From Lactobacillus bombicola (lineage in GTDB: Bacteria > Bacillota > Bacilli > Lactobacillales > Lactobacillaceae), in NCBI RefSeq assembly GCF_900112665.1, contig NZ_FOMN01000001.1, positions 502 to 64,501 of the forward strand: 64,000 nucleotides of DNA. Direction: 5' to 3'. Positions 49,716 through 57,755 of the stretch are shown here, one piece after another. Made by a program: the position numbers and the translations under genes. Each line of letters starts with the position of its first letter. Within the stretch, counting starts at the first letter, position 1. The notes beneath the pieces were generated by a model. It searched no databases. It was given only the letters and a program-made list of their open reading frames with translations, and was not told the origin of the DNA.

Positions 49716-50176
49716 AAGTATAAACTATAATTTAGTAAATATATTATTTCTTTTTTATTATGAGGTATAAAAAATGAAAAAAAGCAAAAAATTAATAGTT
49801 AGTTTAGCGGCAGTTGCTTTGGCAACTGTGCCAGTAATTACCACTAGTCTTAATCAAGCTCATGCAGCACAAACAATTGACCAAACGAAAAATAAAATTG
49901 CAACAGACGGTACCTTAACATTAAACCACAACACGCGCATTTATAATCAAAGAGGGCAAAAATTGTACTCTTACCAGGGAAGTAATGGCTTACTTAAAAA
50001 AGGGGCGACAGTTAAGTATGCTGATCAGGTTAAAGCAATAACTAATCCGGATACAAAGCGTTACTCGTTCCATGATGATAAATGGAATTGGTTCTACTTG
50101 CCATATAAGACAATTAGAGGACAAAAATATTACAGCATTGGTCACGGTGGCTATATCAAAGCGGCAAATGTTGATA
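49716..50176 (+). repeat. Direct repeat, copy 2
   Basis: Partner of 46881-47340. Includes the TATAAT (49726-49731) and the GAGG Shine-Dalgarno region before the intact gene. Confidence 0.85.
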
Positions 50177-51216
50177 AAATTGATGGTGCTAGTTTGTATA
50201 CAAATCAAACAACTGCCACTGTTGAGCATGTAACTCCTAATTCTAAGGGTGGATTAGATGTTTTTGATAGTCATCGAAATAATACTGGCCAAAAAATAAA
50301 AATAGGTAAAAAAGTGACTATTGATCGTGAAGCTGCACCATTTGCTTTAGATATGAATTATTATGAAATAGATGGAAATACTCCGTCAGCATTCTATGGT
50401 ATAAAAAATAAAAATCAATATCTTTATACAGATAAAGTGAGAATTGCTACACGTCAGCAATTGTTACCATATAGTAATTATACTACTGTAATGATAGGCA
50501 AAAATCCTATAGTTTACGATATTAATGGTAAACCAAAAAGCACAAATATAGTTCAAAAATATAAGGAACGACCGGTGAATGAATTATTATATATATGGGT
50601 ACCGAGTGATAGTCGAGCTGAATTATTTTATAGATTAAGTGATAAACCTAATGAAGGATTGTTTAGTAATTCAACTGATTTTATTAAGGCTAATGATAAT
50701 AAGTATATTTATGGATCAAAATTAAAAGCAATAAATACAGCAGATGAAGCTAAAAATTTTGTGGCATTAGCTTCTAATGATGATAAAGAGAGTCTCCAAA
50801 GGTTGCTAGATAAAGAAACAAACATTAAAAACAGCGATCCATATAAATTTGGTAGTTACTTAGAAAAGAATACATATTTACATGCGGTTGATAATGGAAA
50901 AAAGGTTGTCCAAGAGTCACAGCCAACTCAAGCAGAAATAAATCAGGCTATTTGGAGTTTGCAAGATGCAACTGAAAAATTAAATGGGAAGAAAATAGTA
51001 GTTAAAAATATTAATAATCTAACGAAAGAAGAGACCAATCAAGTATATATGCTAGCTAAAAAGTCAATAGGAGAAGAGTATAAAGGGAAAAATATGAATA
51101 TTGCAATCGAATTTAATCAAGACAGAACTAAACTTTTTCTTCATTTATATGATAATATAACTGGTTTGAAATCGGAAAAGCAATTAAATATTTCTGATTA
51201 TGTAATGGAAAAATAA
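49774..51216 (+). CDS. SLAP-domain cell-surface protein with FIVAR-like region
   Basis: The 480-residue protein has a signal peptide (KKSKKLIVSLAAVALATVPV, cleavage after HA-A near 31). A first SLAP repeat (about 45-130, LNHNTRIYNQRGQKLYSYQG…YIKAANV) is followed by a less conserved SLAP-like middle. A FIVAR-like helical stretch comes next (about 330-410, LQRLLDKETNIKNSDPY…QAEINQAIWSLQDATEKLNG), then an unrecognised C-terminal domain. SLAP repeats here are at the N-terminus, unlike the adhesin at 1-1808. It is the intact paralogue of the pseudogene at 46939. Confidence 0.8.
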   Translation: MKKSKKLIVSLAAVALATVPVITTSLNQAHAAQTIDQTKNKIATDGTLTLNHNTRIYNQRGQKLYSYQGSNGLLKKGATVKYADQVKAITNPDTKRYSFHDDKWNWFYLPYKTIRGQKYYSIGHGGYIKAANVDKIDGASLYTNQTTATVEHVTPNSKGGLDVFDSHRNNTGQKIKIGKKVTIDREAAPFALDMNYYEIDGNTPSAFYGIKNKNQYLYTDKVRIATRQQLLPYSNYTTVMIGKNPIVYDINGKPKSTNIVQKYKERPVNELLYIWVPSDSRAELFYRLSDKPNEGLFSNSTDFIKANDNKYIYGSKLKAINTADEAKNFVALASNDDKESLQRLLDKETNIKNSDPYKFGSYLEKNTYLHAVDNGKKVVQESQPTQAEINQAIWSLQDATEKLNGKKIVVKNINNLTKEETNQVYMLAKKSIGEEYKGKNMNIAIEFNQDRTKLFLHLYDNITGLKSEKQLNISDYVMEK

Positions 51217-51883
51217 TAAAAAGTATACAAATATATTTTTAAACATTATGGCTTGCATAATTTAATTCAATAAAAAAATTATGTAGTTGTTATATGTTTT
51301 GTGCTATTACTAAATTGTTAATAAAAATACCCTAATTTCTTATACATGTAATAAATTGTAAGTATAAAAAACTAATATTGCTTTTTTGCACAGAATTCGA
51401 TTAGCTTCAAGCTAAAAAAGTTGTTGTCTTTGTTTATTGATTAAAGTTAAACAAAAATTATTAAGTATGGCTTAGGGCAATTATTATAATTAAATAGACA
51501 TGGCCAATTATTACCTAAGATTTTAAAGAGTGGGCAAAAATTAATTGTTGATATAATTGCTATTAGTAATGATTTTGGGGTAGACCTTGGTACTGCTCCT
51601 GGAGTGTGTAATTTATTTGTAATCATGATTTTAAAAACATAGTGAGACAACAAATGACCTGGGCCAGCATCTTTAATCAGGTATATGATGTACCATATTA
51701 TGATAAGGACGATCATAACGAAAGTGCTACGAATATAATTCATTTTGGTAAAAAAGAAGTTATGATAACAATAAAGTAGTATTATTTTATCAAGTTATAC
51801 TTGGTGGCGGTACTTTTGTTAAAGTATCTAGCTAGTTCGGATTAACCAGTCCTGAAAAGAAATAGTAATAAATAATTTAAATA
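51217..51883 (+). pseudogene. Decayed gene region, unknown family
   Basis: No intact gene. Two plus-strand stretches look coding: around 51490-51620 (LPKILKSGQKLIVDIIAIS…) and, after a frame change, 51612-51779 (IVRQQMTWASIFNQVYDVPY…). Together they look like the broken 3' part of one gene. A minus-strand frame over the same bases (51447-51743) is less convincing. The rest is AT-rich and featureless. Confidence 0.35.
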
Positions 51884-51917
51884 AAAAAGCAAGAAACTTT
51901 AAAATTTCTTGCTTTTT
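51884..51917. terminator. Terminator of dagK (bidirectional)
   Basis: AAAAAGCAAGAAA pairs with TTTCTTGCTTTTT (13 bp, 8-nt loop), 7 bases beyond the dagK stop. Confidence 0.9.
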
Positions 51918-51924
51918 ATATTTT

Positions 51925-52875
51925 TTAATACCTGAACAAGTTAAATTGCTTGACGGCAAATTCTAGCTTAAAAGAGTTAAGCTTAACTTCTTCACCATCG
52001 ACCTGTGCGAACTCTTTTTTATTGACAGTGACAGTAATTTCTTCTGCTTCAATATAATGAAATTGGGGATCGTGAATATGCGAACCATCCTTTAACAAGT
52101 TAATAAAAAGTTTGACTAATTTATTTAGACCAAATTTTTCAACGACTACGGTATCAATTTTATGATTGTCAATTCGAGCACTAGGTAATAGGGGAATACC
52201 ACCCCCTAAATAAGGATGGTTAGTTGTAGTAACTAAAAAAGCTTTTTGATAATACCATTGTTGATGACCACTCTTAATTTCAACATTAAAAGTGTCTTGT
52301 TTACGCAAGCCGAATAAAATATTTAGGCCATAGACAAGTTTACCTTTATCTAACTTATTCAAGATTTTTTTTAATTCGGAAATATTGCTTAAGTGGTTAA
52401 CACATGCATCAAAACCAATACCAAAACTATTGGCAAAATAATAAAGTTGATTAAGATGACCATCTATTTGAAATGAGCCACAATCAACTTTATCAGGTAT
52501 TAGGCTTTTCTTTAAGCGTAGCAACAAAAGTTTTGGATCAGAAGATAACTTAGCTGCTCGGGCAAAGTCATTACCAGTTCCAGCAGGTAAATAAGCAAAG
52601 GGGGTCTCGGGATTGCTTGAGCGTTTAATTCCATTAAGCGCCTCATTAAGTGACCCATCACCACCAATTACTATTAGTACTTCACCTTCATTATGTATAT
52701 TGCTACCGTATTCTTGAGCAAGTTTGATTGTTTGTCCCGCATAGGTACTTTTCTTAATATCAAAATCAATATTTTCATTTATTAAGAGTAAAACCAATTG
52801 ATAAAGTATTTTTTTGGCTCGTCCATTACCGGCAGTTTCATTAACAAGCAGGTGTAATCTTAGTTTTTTGTTCAT
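51925..52875 (-). CDS. dagK: Diacylglycerol kinase family lipid kinase
   Basis: The 316-residue protein has the DAGK catalytic domain: VNETAGNGRAKKI near the N-terminus, the glycine-rich VIGGDGSLNEALNG near residue 70 and LPAGTGNDFARA near 97. It phosphorylates diacylglycerol, returning it from lipoteichoic acid synthesis to phospholipid. It might instead be a YegS-like kinase. It is last in the rpoY-rnjA-dagK minus-strand unit. Confidence 0.9.
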   Translation of the reverse strand: MNKKLRLHLLVNETAGNGRAKKILYQLVLLLINENIDFDIKKSTYAGQTIKLAQEYGSNIHNEGEVLIVIGGDGSLNEALNGIKRSSNPETPFAYLPAGTGNDFARAAKLSSDPKLLLLRLKKSLIPDKVDCGSFQIDGHLNQLYYFANSFGIGFDACVNHLSNISELKKILNKLDKGKLVYGLNILFGLRKQDTFNVEIKSGHQQWYYQKAFLVTTTNHPYLGGGIPLLPSARIDNHKIDTVVVEKFGLNKLVKLFINLLKDGSHIHDPQFHYIEAEEITVTVNKKEFAQVDGEEVKLNSFKLEFAVKQFNLFRY

Positions 52876-52907
52876 TAATCCTTATTTTTAAAGCAAAATC
52901 AGAAACT

Positions 52908-54587
52908 TTACTTCTTTTCAACTAGCATTGGTAAAATCATCGGTCGTCTTTTAGTTTTTGAATATAAAAAATCAGCAAGATTATCAACAATTGCCTTACG
53001 AATAATACTATCTTTGGGATTGTCAGTTTTATCCATTTCAGTTTTAAGAATATGATAAATATGCTTTTGTGTTTGACTGATTAAATCAGTAGATTCACGC
53101 ATATAAACAAAGCCACGACTTAAAACATCAGGTCCTGCTAAAACTCGTTTATGCTTATAGTCAACAGTGGCAACTACAACAACTAGACCATCTTCTGATA
53201 AAACTTGGCGATCATGAACCACTACATTTCCCACATCAGCTGTCCCGGATGTATCGACATAAACATCTCCAGCAGGAATGTGCCCAGCAATTCGTGAACC
53301 TTCTGGTCCAAAACAAATTACTTCGCCGTTCTCTAAAACAAAAGTGTGGTCTGCTGGTATCCCGGCAGCTTGTGCCAGTTCGGTATGAATTACTTGCATG
53401 CGGTACTCACCATGAACTGGAATCATATATTTAGGCTTAGTCAATCTAACCATGATTTTTAATTCTTCTTGCCCACCATGGCCAGAAGTATGTACATTAT
53501 TTACTCGTCCATGGATAACAGTAGCTCCACCTTCCATTAATTTGTTAATCAGGTGGTTAACACTAAGCGTATTTCCAGGAATTGGGTTTGAAGAAAAAAT
53601 AACAGTGTCTTCTGGTTGCAGACTTATTTGTCTATGAGTTCCATTTGCAATTCGAGAAAGGGCAGCTAATGGCTCACCTTGGGAACCAGTACATAAAATC
53701 ATTACTTCATCAGGTGGAGTATGATTAATTTCATTAGCATCAACAATTAGTCCTTCAGGAACACTAAGATAACCTAAATCAATGCCATTTTGTACGCCAT
53801 TCTCCATACTTCGACCAAAGATTGCTACTTTACGTCCCGTATCAATTGCTGCTTGGATTGCAGTTGATACGCGATAAAGATTAGAGGCAAAGGTAGCGAA
53901 GATAATCCTGCCATGGATACCTGTAATAATGTCATGCAATGATTTGGCTACAAACCGTTCCGATTTAGTAAATTGGGCTACTTCGGCATTGGTTGAATCT
54001 GATAATAAAGCTAGCACTCCTTCATTACCTAATTGAGCCATTTGTTGAAAATTAGGTGCTGGCTGGTTCATAACAGGAGTTAAATCAAATTTAAAATCAC
54101 CTGTAAAAATAACCGCACCTAATGGAGTGTGCACGGCAATTCCCAACGTATCTGGAATTGAGTGAGTAGTTCTAAAAAAGCTAACGGACAATTTTTTGAA
54201 TTTTAATATAGTATCTTCATGTTCTTCATGCAATTCTGTTGTTCGTAAGATTCCGTGCTCTTCTAATTTACCTTTGATTAAAGCAAGAGCAAATGGGGTA
54301 GCATAAACAGGAATTTCGGGTATTTTTTCAAGTAAAAAAGGTATTCCTCCGATATGATCTTCATGTCCGTGACTTACAACCAGTGCTTTGATTTTTTTTC
54401 GATTTTTGATTAGATAGGAATAGTCGGAAATAACATAATTAATACCAAGTAAATCATCTTCAGGGAATTTAATACCACAATCCATAATGACGATTTCATC
54501 TTGGTATTGAACACAATACATATTCTTGCCAATTTCGTGCAACCCCCCGATTGCTACGATAGCAACTTCATTATTTTTAATACGCAC
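52908..54587 (-). CDS. rnjA: Ribonuclease J1
   Basis: The 559-residue metallo-beta-lactamase/beta-CASP nuclease has the metal motif SHGHEDHIGG near residue 73, TGDFKFDLTP, SDSTNAEV, and the beta-CASP motifs GRSMENG and SGHGGQEELKIM. It has 5'-exonuclease and endonuclease activity in mRNA decay and rRNA maturation. Position directly after rpoY identifies it as J1 rather than J2. Confidence 0.94.
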   Translation of the reverse strand: MRIKNNEVAIVAIGGLHEIGKNMYCVQYQDEIVIMDCGIKFPEDDLLGINYVISDYSYLIKNRKKIKALVVSHGHEDHIGGIPFLLEKIPEIPVYATPFALALIKGKLEEHGILRTTELHEEHEDTILKFKKLSVSFFRTTHSIPDTLGIAVHTPLGAVIFTGDFKFDLTPVMNQPAPNFQQMAQLGNEGVLALLSDSTNAEVAQFTKSERFVAKSLHDIITGIHGRIIFATFASNLYRVSTAIQAAIDTGRKVAIFGRSMENGVQNGIDLGYLSVPEGLIVDANEINHTPPDEVMILCTGSQGEPLAALSRIANGTHRQISLQPEDTVIFSSNPIPGNTLSVNHLINKLMEGGATVIHGRVNNVHTSGHGGQEELKIMVRLTKPKYMIPVHGEYRMQVIHTELAQAAGIPADHTFVLENGEVICFGPEGSRIAGHIPAGDVYVDTSGTADVGNVVVHDRQVLSEDGLVVVVATVDYKHKRVLAGPDVLSRGFVYMRESTDLISQTQKHIYHILKTEMDKTDNPKDSIIRKAIVDNLADFLYSKTKRRPMILPMLVEKK

Positions 54588-54592
54588 TTAAA

Positions 54593-54817
54593 TTACTTCT
54601 TACTTTCAAAAGATGTTAATTTAAAATCAGCGTGTTCTTTTTCGTATTGCAGTGAATTGCCGGCTAATTCTTGGATGAGTTCGATATTATAGGGGGTATT
54701 GTCTTCAACCATTGTTCTAGCCGTAACCATATTTTCTGCCTCTAAATAAAGAGTTTGGGTTGTTTCACGTCGAGGATTGACAACCTTGTCTTTTTGATAC
54801 AAAACTTTGTAGATCAT
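54593..54817 (-). CDS. rpoY: RNA polymerase epsilon subunit RpoY
   Basis: The 74-residue protein ([18 protein letters not shown]…, [29 protein letters not shown]) is the DUF1447/YkzG family, the small epsilon subunit of Firmicute RNA polymerase. It is 5 bp upstream of rnjA, the conserved arrangement linking transcription and decay functions. AAGGAG supports the ATG. Confidence 0.94.
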   Translation of the reverse strand: MIYKVLYQKDKVVNPRRETTQTLYLEAENMVTARTMVEDNTPYNIELIQELAGNSLQYEKEHADFKLTSFESKK

Positions 54818-54860
54818 ATTTGTATTCTCCTTAATATTTTTTAAAAAACGTTCTGAATGT

Positions 54861-54899
54861 AGATACTCAAGGTATCTAACAGCTAGTAAGATTCTACCA
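54861..54899 (-). promoter_or_regulatory. rpoY-rnjA promoter and leader hairpin
   Basis: Minus strand extended -10 TGGTAGAAT (54899-54891). Just downstream a hairpin TAGATAC/GTATCTA (7 bp) forms in the 5' leader, which may protect or regulate the transcript. Confidence 0.5.
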
Positions 54900-54942
54900 T
54901 AATTGTTATTTCAAGTATAGAAACAAGTTATCAGGATTAATT

Positions 54943-55011
54943 AAAAAAGCCGCCTGATACAAGTATAAAACTTAGAGTCTGTGAGGCTAAGATCTTAGTA
55001 TTGGCGGCTTT
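54943..55011 (-). terminator. Long-range terminator after def
   Basis: Minus strand AAAGCCGCC (55011-55003) pairs with GGCGGCTTT (54954-54946), with an inner ATAC/GTAT, followed by a T-run. The enclosed loop of about 48 nt can form its own short helices, which is unusual for an intrinsic terminator. Confidence 0.7.
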
Positions 55012-55013
55012 AA

Positions 55014-55568
55014 TTAGTAAACAATGACAGTATCGTCAGCTAGTTTAAATGGGTCTTGTTTATTAATTCGATCATAAAATAAATGTCCGCGTAAATGTTC
55101 AATTTCATGAGAAGCAACAATTGCAGGGTAATCTTTTAAATTAATTATTTTTTCAGTTCCATCAACTGTGTAATATTTTATTTTTAGTTTGTCAGGACGA
55201 GGCACATAGCCATCAATTACTTCATCAACGCTTAAGCAGCCTTCCCCTTCACTTAAACAAGCCTGTTGAACAGATTCAGATAAAATTTCCGGATTAACAA
55301 ATGTGTCTTTAAAAACTATTTCGCCCTCATTATTGGGTACAAGTAAAGCGGCCATTTGCACACTTTCTCCTACTTGTGGTGCAGCTAAACCAACACCAGC
55401 ACGTAATTGGTGTTTTTGAGCAATTTTGGGATCTTGAGAATTAATCAAATATTCCATCATTCTGTTGGCTAATTTTTTATAGTGATCACTTAAAGGGAAG
55501 GATAAAGGTTCAGCTACTTTTCGTAACACTGGATTGCCATCACGGGTTATGTCTTTCATTAAAATCAA
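55014..55568 (-). CDS. def: Peptide deformylase
   Basis: The 184-residue metalloenzyme has the three deformylase motifs [10 protein letters not shown] near residue 58, EGCLSVDE near 110 and [11 protein letters not shown] near 153 (cysteine and two histidines bind the metal). It removes the formyl group from nascent proteins. A TTG start at 55568 gives [11 protein letters not shown], matching the family N-terminus; ATG 55559 is the alternative. It is transcribed divergently from typA. Confidence 0.93.
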   Translation of the reverse strand: MILMKDITRDGNPVLRKVAEPLSFPLSDHYKKLANRMMEYLINSQDPKIAQKHQLRAGVGLAAPQVGESVQMAALLVPNNEGEIVFKDTFVNPEILSESVQQACLSEGEGCLSVDEVIDGYVPRPDKLKIKYYTVDGTEKIINLKDYPAIVASHEIEHLRGHLFYDRINKQDPFKLADDTVIVY

Positions 55569-55682
55569 TTACATTCACTCTTTCACAAAAATTTATACAT
55601 CTATATTTTTAACATAGGTTAGGCTAATTTGTCCTGTTTTTATTCTATACTAAATTTTTGATTTGAAAAAGAGGGATAAACG

Positions 55683-55712
55683 TTGACCGTTGTTATAGTT
55701 AGGTGTTAAAAT
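55683..55712 (+). promoter_or_regulatory. typA promoter
   Basis: -35 TTGACC (55683-55688), 18-nt spacer, -10 TAAAAT (55707-55712). It predicts a leader of about 105-110 nt before typA. Confidence 0.7.
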
Positions 55713-55760
55713 CAATGAGCGTAAATATACAGATATGAAACACTTCGATTAGCATGTTTT

Positions 55761-55803
55761 TGACGTGCCGCCGAAACTGTGACCACGTCACAGTTTTTTT
55801 ATT
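55761..55803 (+). promoter_or_regulatory. Attenuator-like leader of typA
   Basis: A perfect terminator hairpin AAACTGTGAC (55774-55783) / GTCACAGTTT (55787-55796) with a T-run lies between the typA promoter and typA. An upstream TGACGTG (55761-55767) can pair with CACGTCA (55784-55790), which takes bases from the terminator loop and 3' arm, so the two folds exclude each other. There is no upstream plus-strand gene to terminate, so it looks like an attenuator rather than a gene end. Confidence 0.6.
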
Positions 55804-55825
55804 GAGGAGTGGAGGAGGAATACTT

Positions 55826-57667
55826 TTGTCAGAAAAAAGAAGAAACGATATTAGAAATATAGCCATTATAGCTCACGTTGACCATGGTAAAACTACTTTA
55901 GTTAATCAATTGTTGAAGCAATCCGATACTCTGTCTGAACACATGACTATAGAAGACCGAGCAATGGATTCAAATGATATTGAACGTGAGCGTGGTATTA
56001 CTATTTTATCTAAGAATACTGCGGTAAAATTTGGTGACACTACCATTAATATTTTAGATACACCAGGACATGCTGATTTTGGTGGTGAAGTTGAGCGAAT
56101 TATGCATATGGTTGATGGTGCCTTACTTTTAGTTGATGCATATGAAGGCACAATGCCGCAAACTCGTTTCGTTCTGAAGAAGGCACTAGAAGCTGGTGTT
56201 AAACCTGTCGTTGTTATCAATAAAATTGATCGTCCAGGAGCTCGTCCGAAAGAGGTATTAGATGAAGTACTTGAATTATTTATCGAACTCGGTGCTAACG
56301 ATGAGCAATTAGACTTTCCAGTTGTTTATGCCTCAGCTTTAAATGGTACTTCTTCTTATGATGAAGATCTTTCAACCCAAAAAGAAACGATGGATCCAAT
56401 TTTTGAAACCATCATTAAGACAATCCCAGCTCCTATTGATAATGTTGATGAGCCATTACAATTCCAGATTACAATGCTTGATTGGGATGATTATGTAGGC
56501 CGAATAGGCGTTGGTCGTATCTACCGCGGTCAAGTTAAGGTAGGCGATAATATCACAGTTATGAAGCGCGATGGTTCAAGTCAGAATTTTCGTGTTACCA
56601 AATTATTTGGTTTCTTTGGGCTTAAGCGTAATGAAATAACTGAAGCCAAAGCTGGTGACATTATTGCAATTAGTGGCATTAATGATATTTTTGTTGGAGA
56701 AACGATTGCTTCAGCTGAAGAACCTGAAGCACTGCCATTTCTTAAAATTGATCCACCAACCTTACAAATGGATTTTGTTGCTAGTGATTCACCTTTTGCT
56801 GGACGTGAAGGTGATAAAGTTACCCCAAAGAAATTAGAAGATCGCTTAATTAAACAGACGCGGACTGATGTTTCATTGAAAGTTGAGCCTACAGATCAAA
56901 TTAATGCCTGGACTGTTTCTGGACGTGGGGAATTACACCTTTCCATTTTAGTTGAAGAGCTACGTCGTGAAGGCTTCGAATTACAATTATCTCGGCCAAA
57001 GGTTATTTACCGTGAAATTGATGGTACGATGTGTGAGCCATTTGAAGCAGTTCAAGTTGATACTCCTGATGAATATGTTGGTTCGGTAATCGATTCTCTT
57101 TCCCAAAGAAAAGGTGAAATGAAGAATATGGCTTCAACCGGCAATAACCAAACTCGTTTAGATTTCTTGGTTCCATCGCGCGGATTAATCGGCTATAACA
57201 ACGAATTCATGTCGCAAACAGGTGGTTATGGCATTATGAACCACAGCTTTGATTCATATAAGCCTGTGGTAAAGAATTGGGAACCTGGACGTAAAAATGG
57301 CGCTTTAGTTTCAATCAGTCAAGGTAAGTCAACTACATATTCTTTACAAACCGTTGAACAACGTGGTGAGTTATTTATTGGCGCGGGTGTTGAAGTCTAT
57401 GAAGGAATGATTGTTGGTCAGTCTTCACGTGATCGCGACATTGCAGTTAACGTTATTAAGGGTAAGAATTTAACTAACACGCGGGCAGCTGGTAAGGACC
57501 ATGCGGCTGCAATTAGAACACCGAAGAATATGACTTTAGAAGAAGCAATTGAATTTTTAAATGATGATGAATATTGTGAAGTAACTCCAGAATCTATTCG
57601 TCTTCGTAAAAAGATTTTAAATACTTCTGAACGACAAAAGGCTGATAAAAAGCGTAATCGTAATTAA
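55826..57667 (+). CDS. typA: Translational GTPase TypA/BipA
   Basis: The 613-residue ribosome-binding GTPase has G1 AHVDHGKTTLV, G2 RERGITI, G3 DTPGHADFGGEVER, G4 NKIDRPGARP, and EF-G-like domains with the BipA C-terminal domain. It assists ribosome assembly, especially at low temperature. Start is TTG at 55826 after GGAGGAGGAA; the frame extends back to 55754 through the attenuator and is not used. Ends at the terminator at 57679. Confidence 0.94.
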   Translation: MSEKRRNDIRNIAIIAHVDHGKTTLVNQLLKQSDTLSEHMTIEDRAMDSNDIERERGITILSKNTAVKFGDTTINILDTPGHADFGGEVERIMHMVDGALLLVDAYEGTMPQTRFVLKKALEAGVKPVVVINKIDRPGARPKEVLDEVLELFIELGANDEQLDFPVVYASALNGTSSYDEDLSTQKETMDPIFETIIKTIPAPIDNVDEPLQFQITMLDWDDYVGRIGVGRIYRGQVKVGDNITVMKRDGSSQNFRVTKLFGFFGLKRNEITEAKAGDIIAISGINDIFVGETIASAEEPEALPFLKIDPPTLQMDFVASDSPFAGREGDKVTPKKLEDRLIKQTRTDVSLKVEPTDQINAWTVSGRGELHLSILVEELRREGFELQLSRPKVIYREIDGTMCEPFEAVQVDTPDEYVGSVIDSLSQRKGEMKNMASTGNNQTRLDFLVPSRGLIGYNNEFMSQTGGYGIMNHSFDSYKPVVKNWEPGRKNGALVSISQGKSTTYSLQTVEQRGELFIGAGVEVYEGMIVGQSSRDRDIAVNVIKGKNLTNTRAAGKDHAAAIRTPKNMTLEEAIEFLNDDEYCEVTPESIRLRKKILNTSERQKADKKRNRN

Positions 57668-57678
57668 GTAACAATATT

Positions 57679-57711
57679 AAAGGCACTCACTAATGAAGTG
57701 GTGTCTTTTTT
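57679..57711 (+). terminator. Terminator after typA
   Basis: AAAGGCACT pairs with GGTGTCTTT (9 bp, with G-U pairs), then a T-run. It lies just ahead of ftsW. Confidence 0.7.
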
Positions 57712-57755
57712 GTTTTATAATTACAGAGACAACTTACTTAATAGGAGGTCTACTT

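Noticed and set aside
46881-50176. Composite transposon bounded by the direct repeats
   Set aside because: The repeats are SLAP gene paralogues, with no transposase or terminal inverted repeats; gene duplication explains them.
51447-51743. 98-codon minus-strand membrane protein frame
   Set aside because: No RBS and poor composition; the opposite strand shows more coding-like remnants.
55754-55825. N-terminal extension of typA
   Set aside because: It crosses the attenuator hairpin and is not TypA-like; TTG 55826 follows a near-perfect Shine-Dalgarno.
57693-57755. N-terminal extension of ftsW
   Set aside because: It overlaps the typA terminator; AGGAGG precedes GTG 57756.
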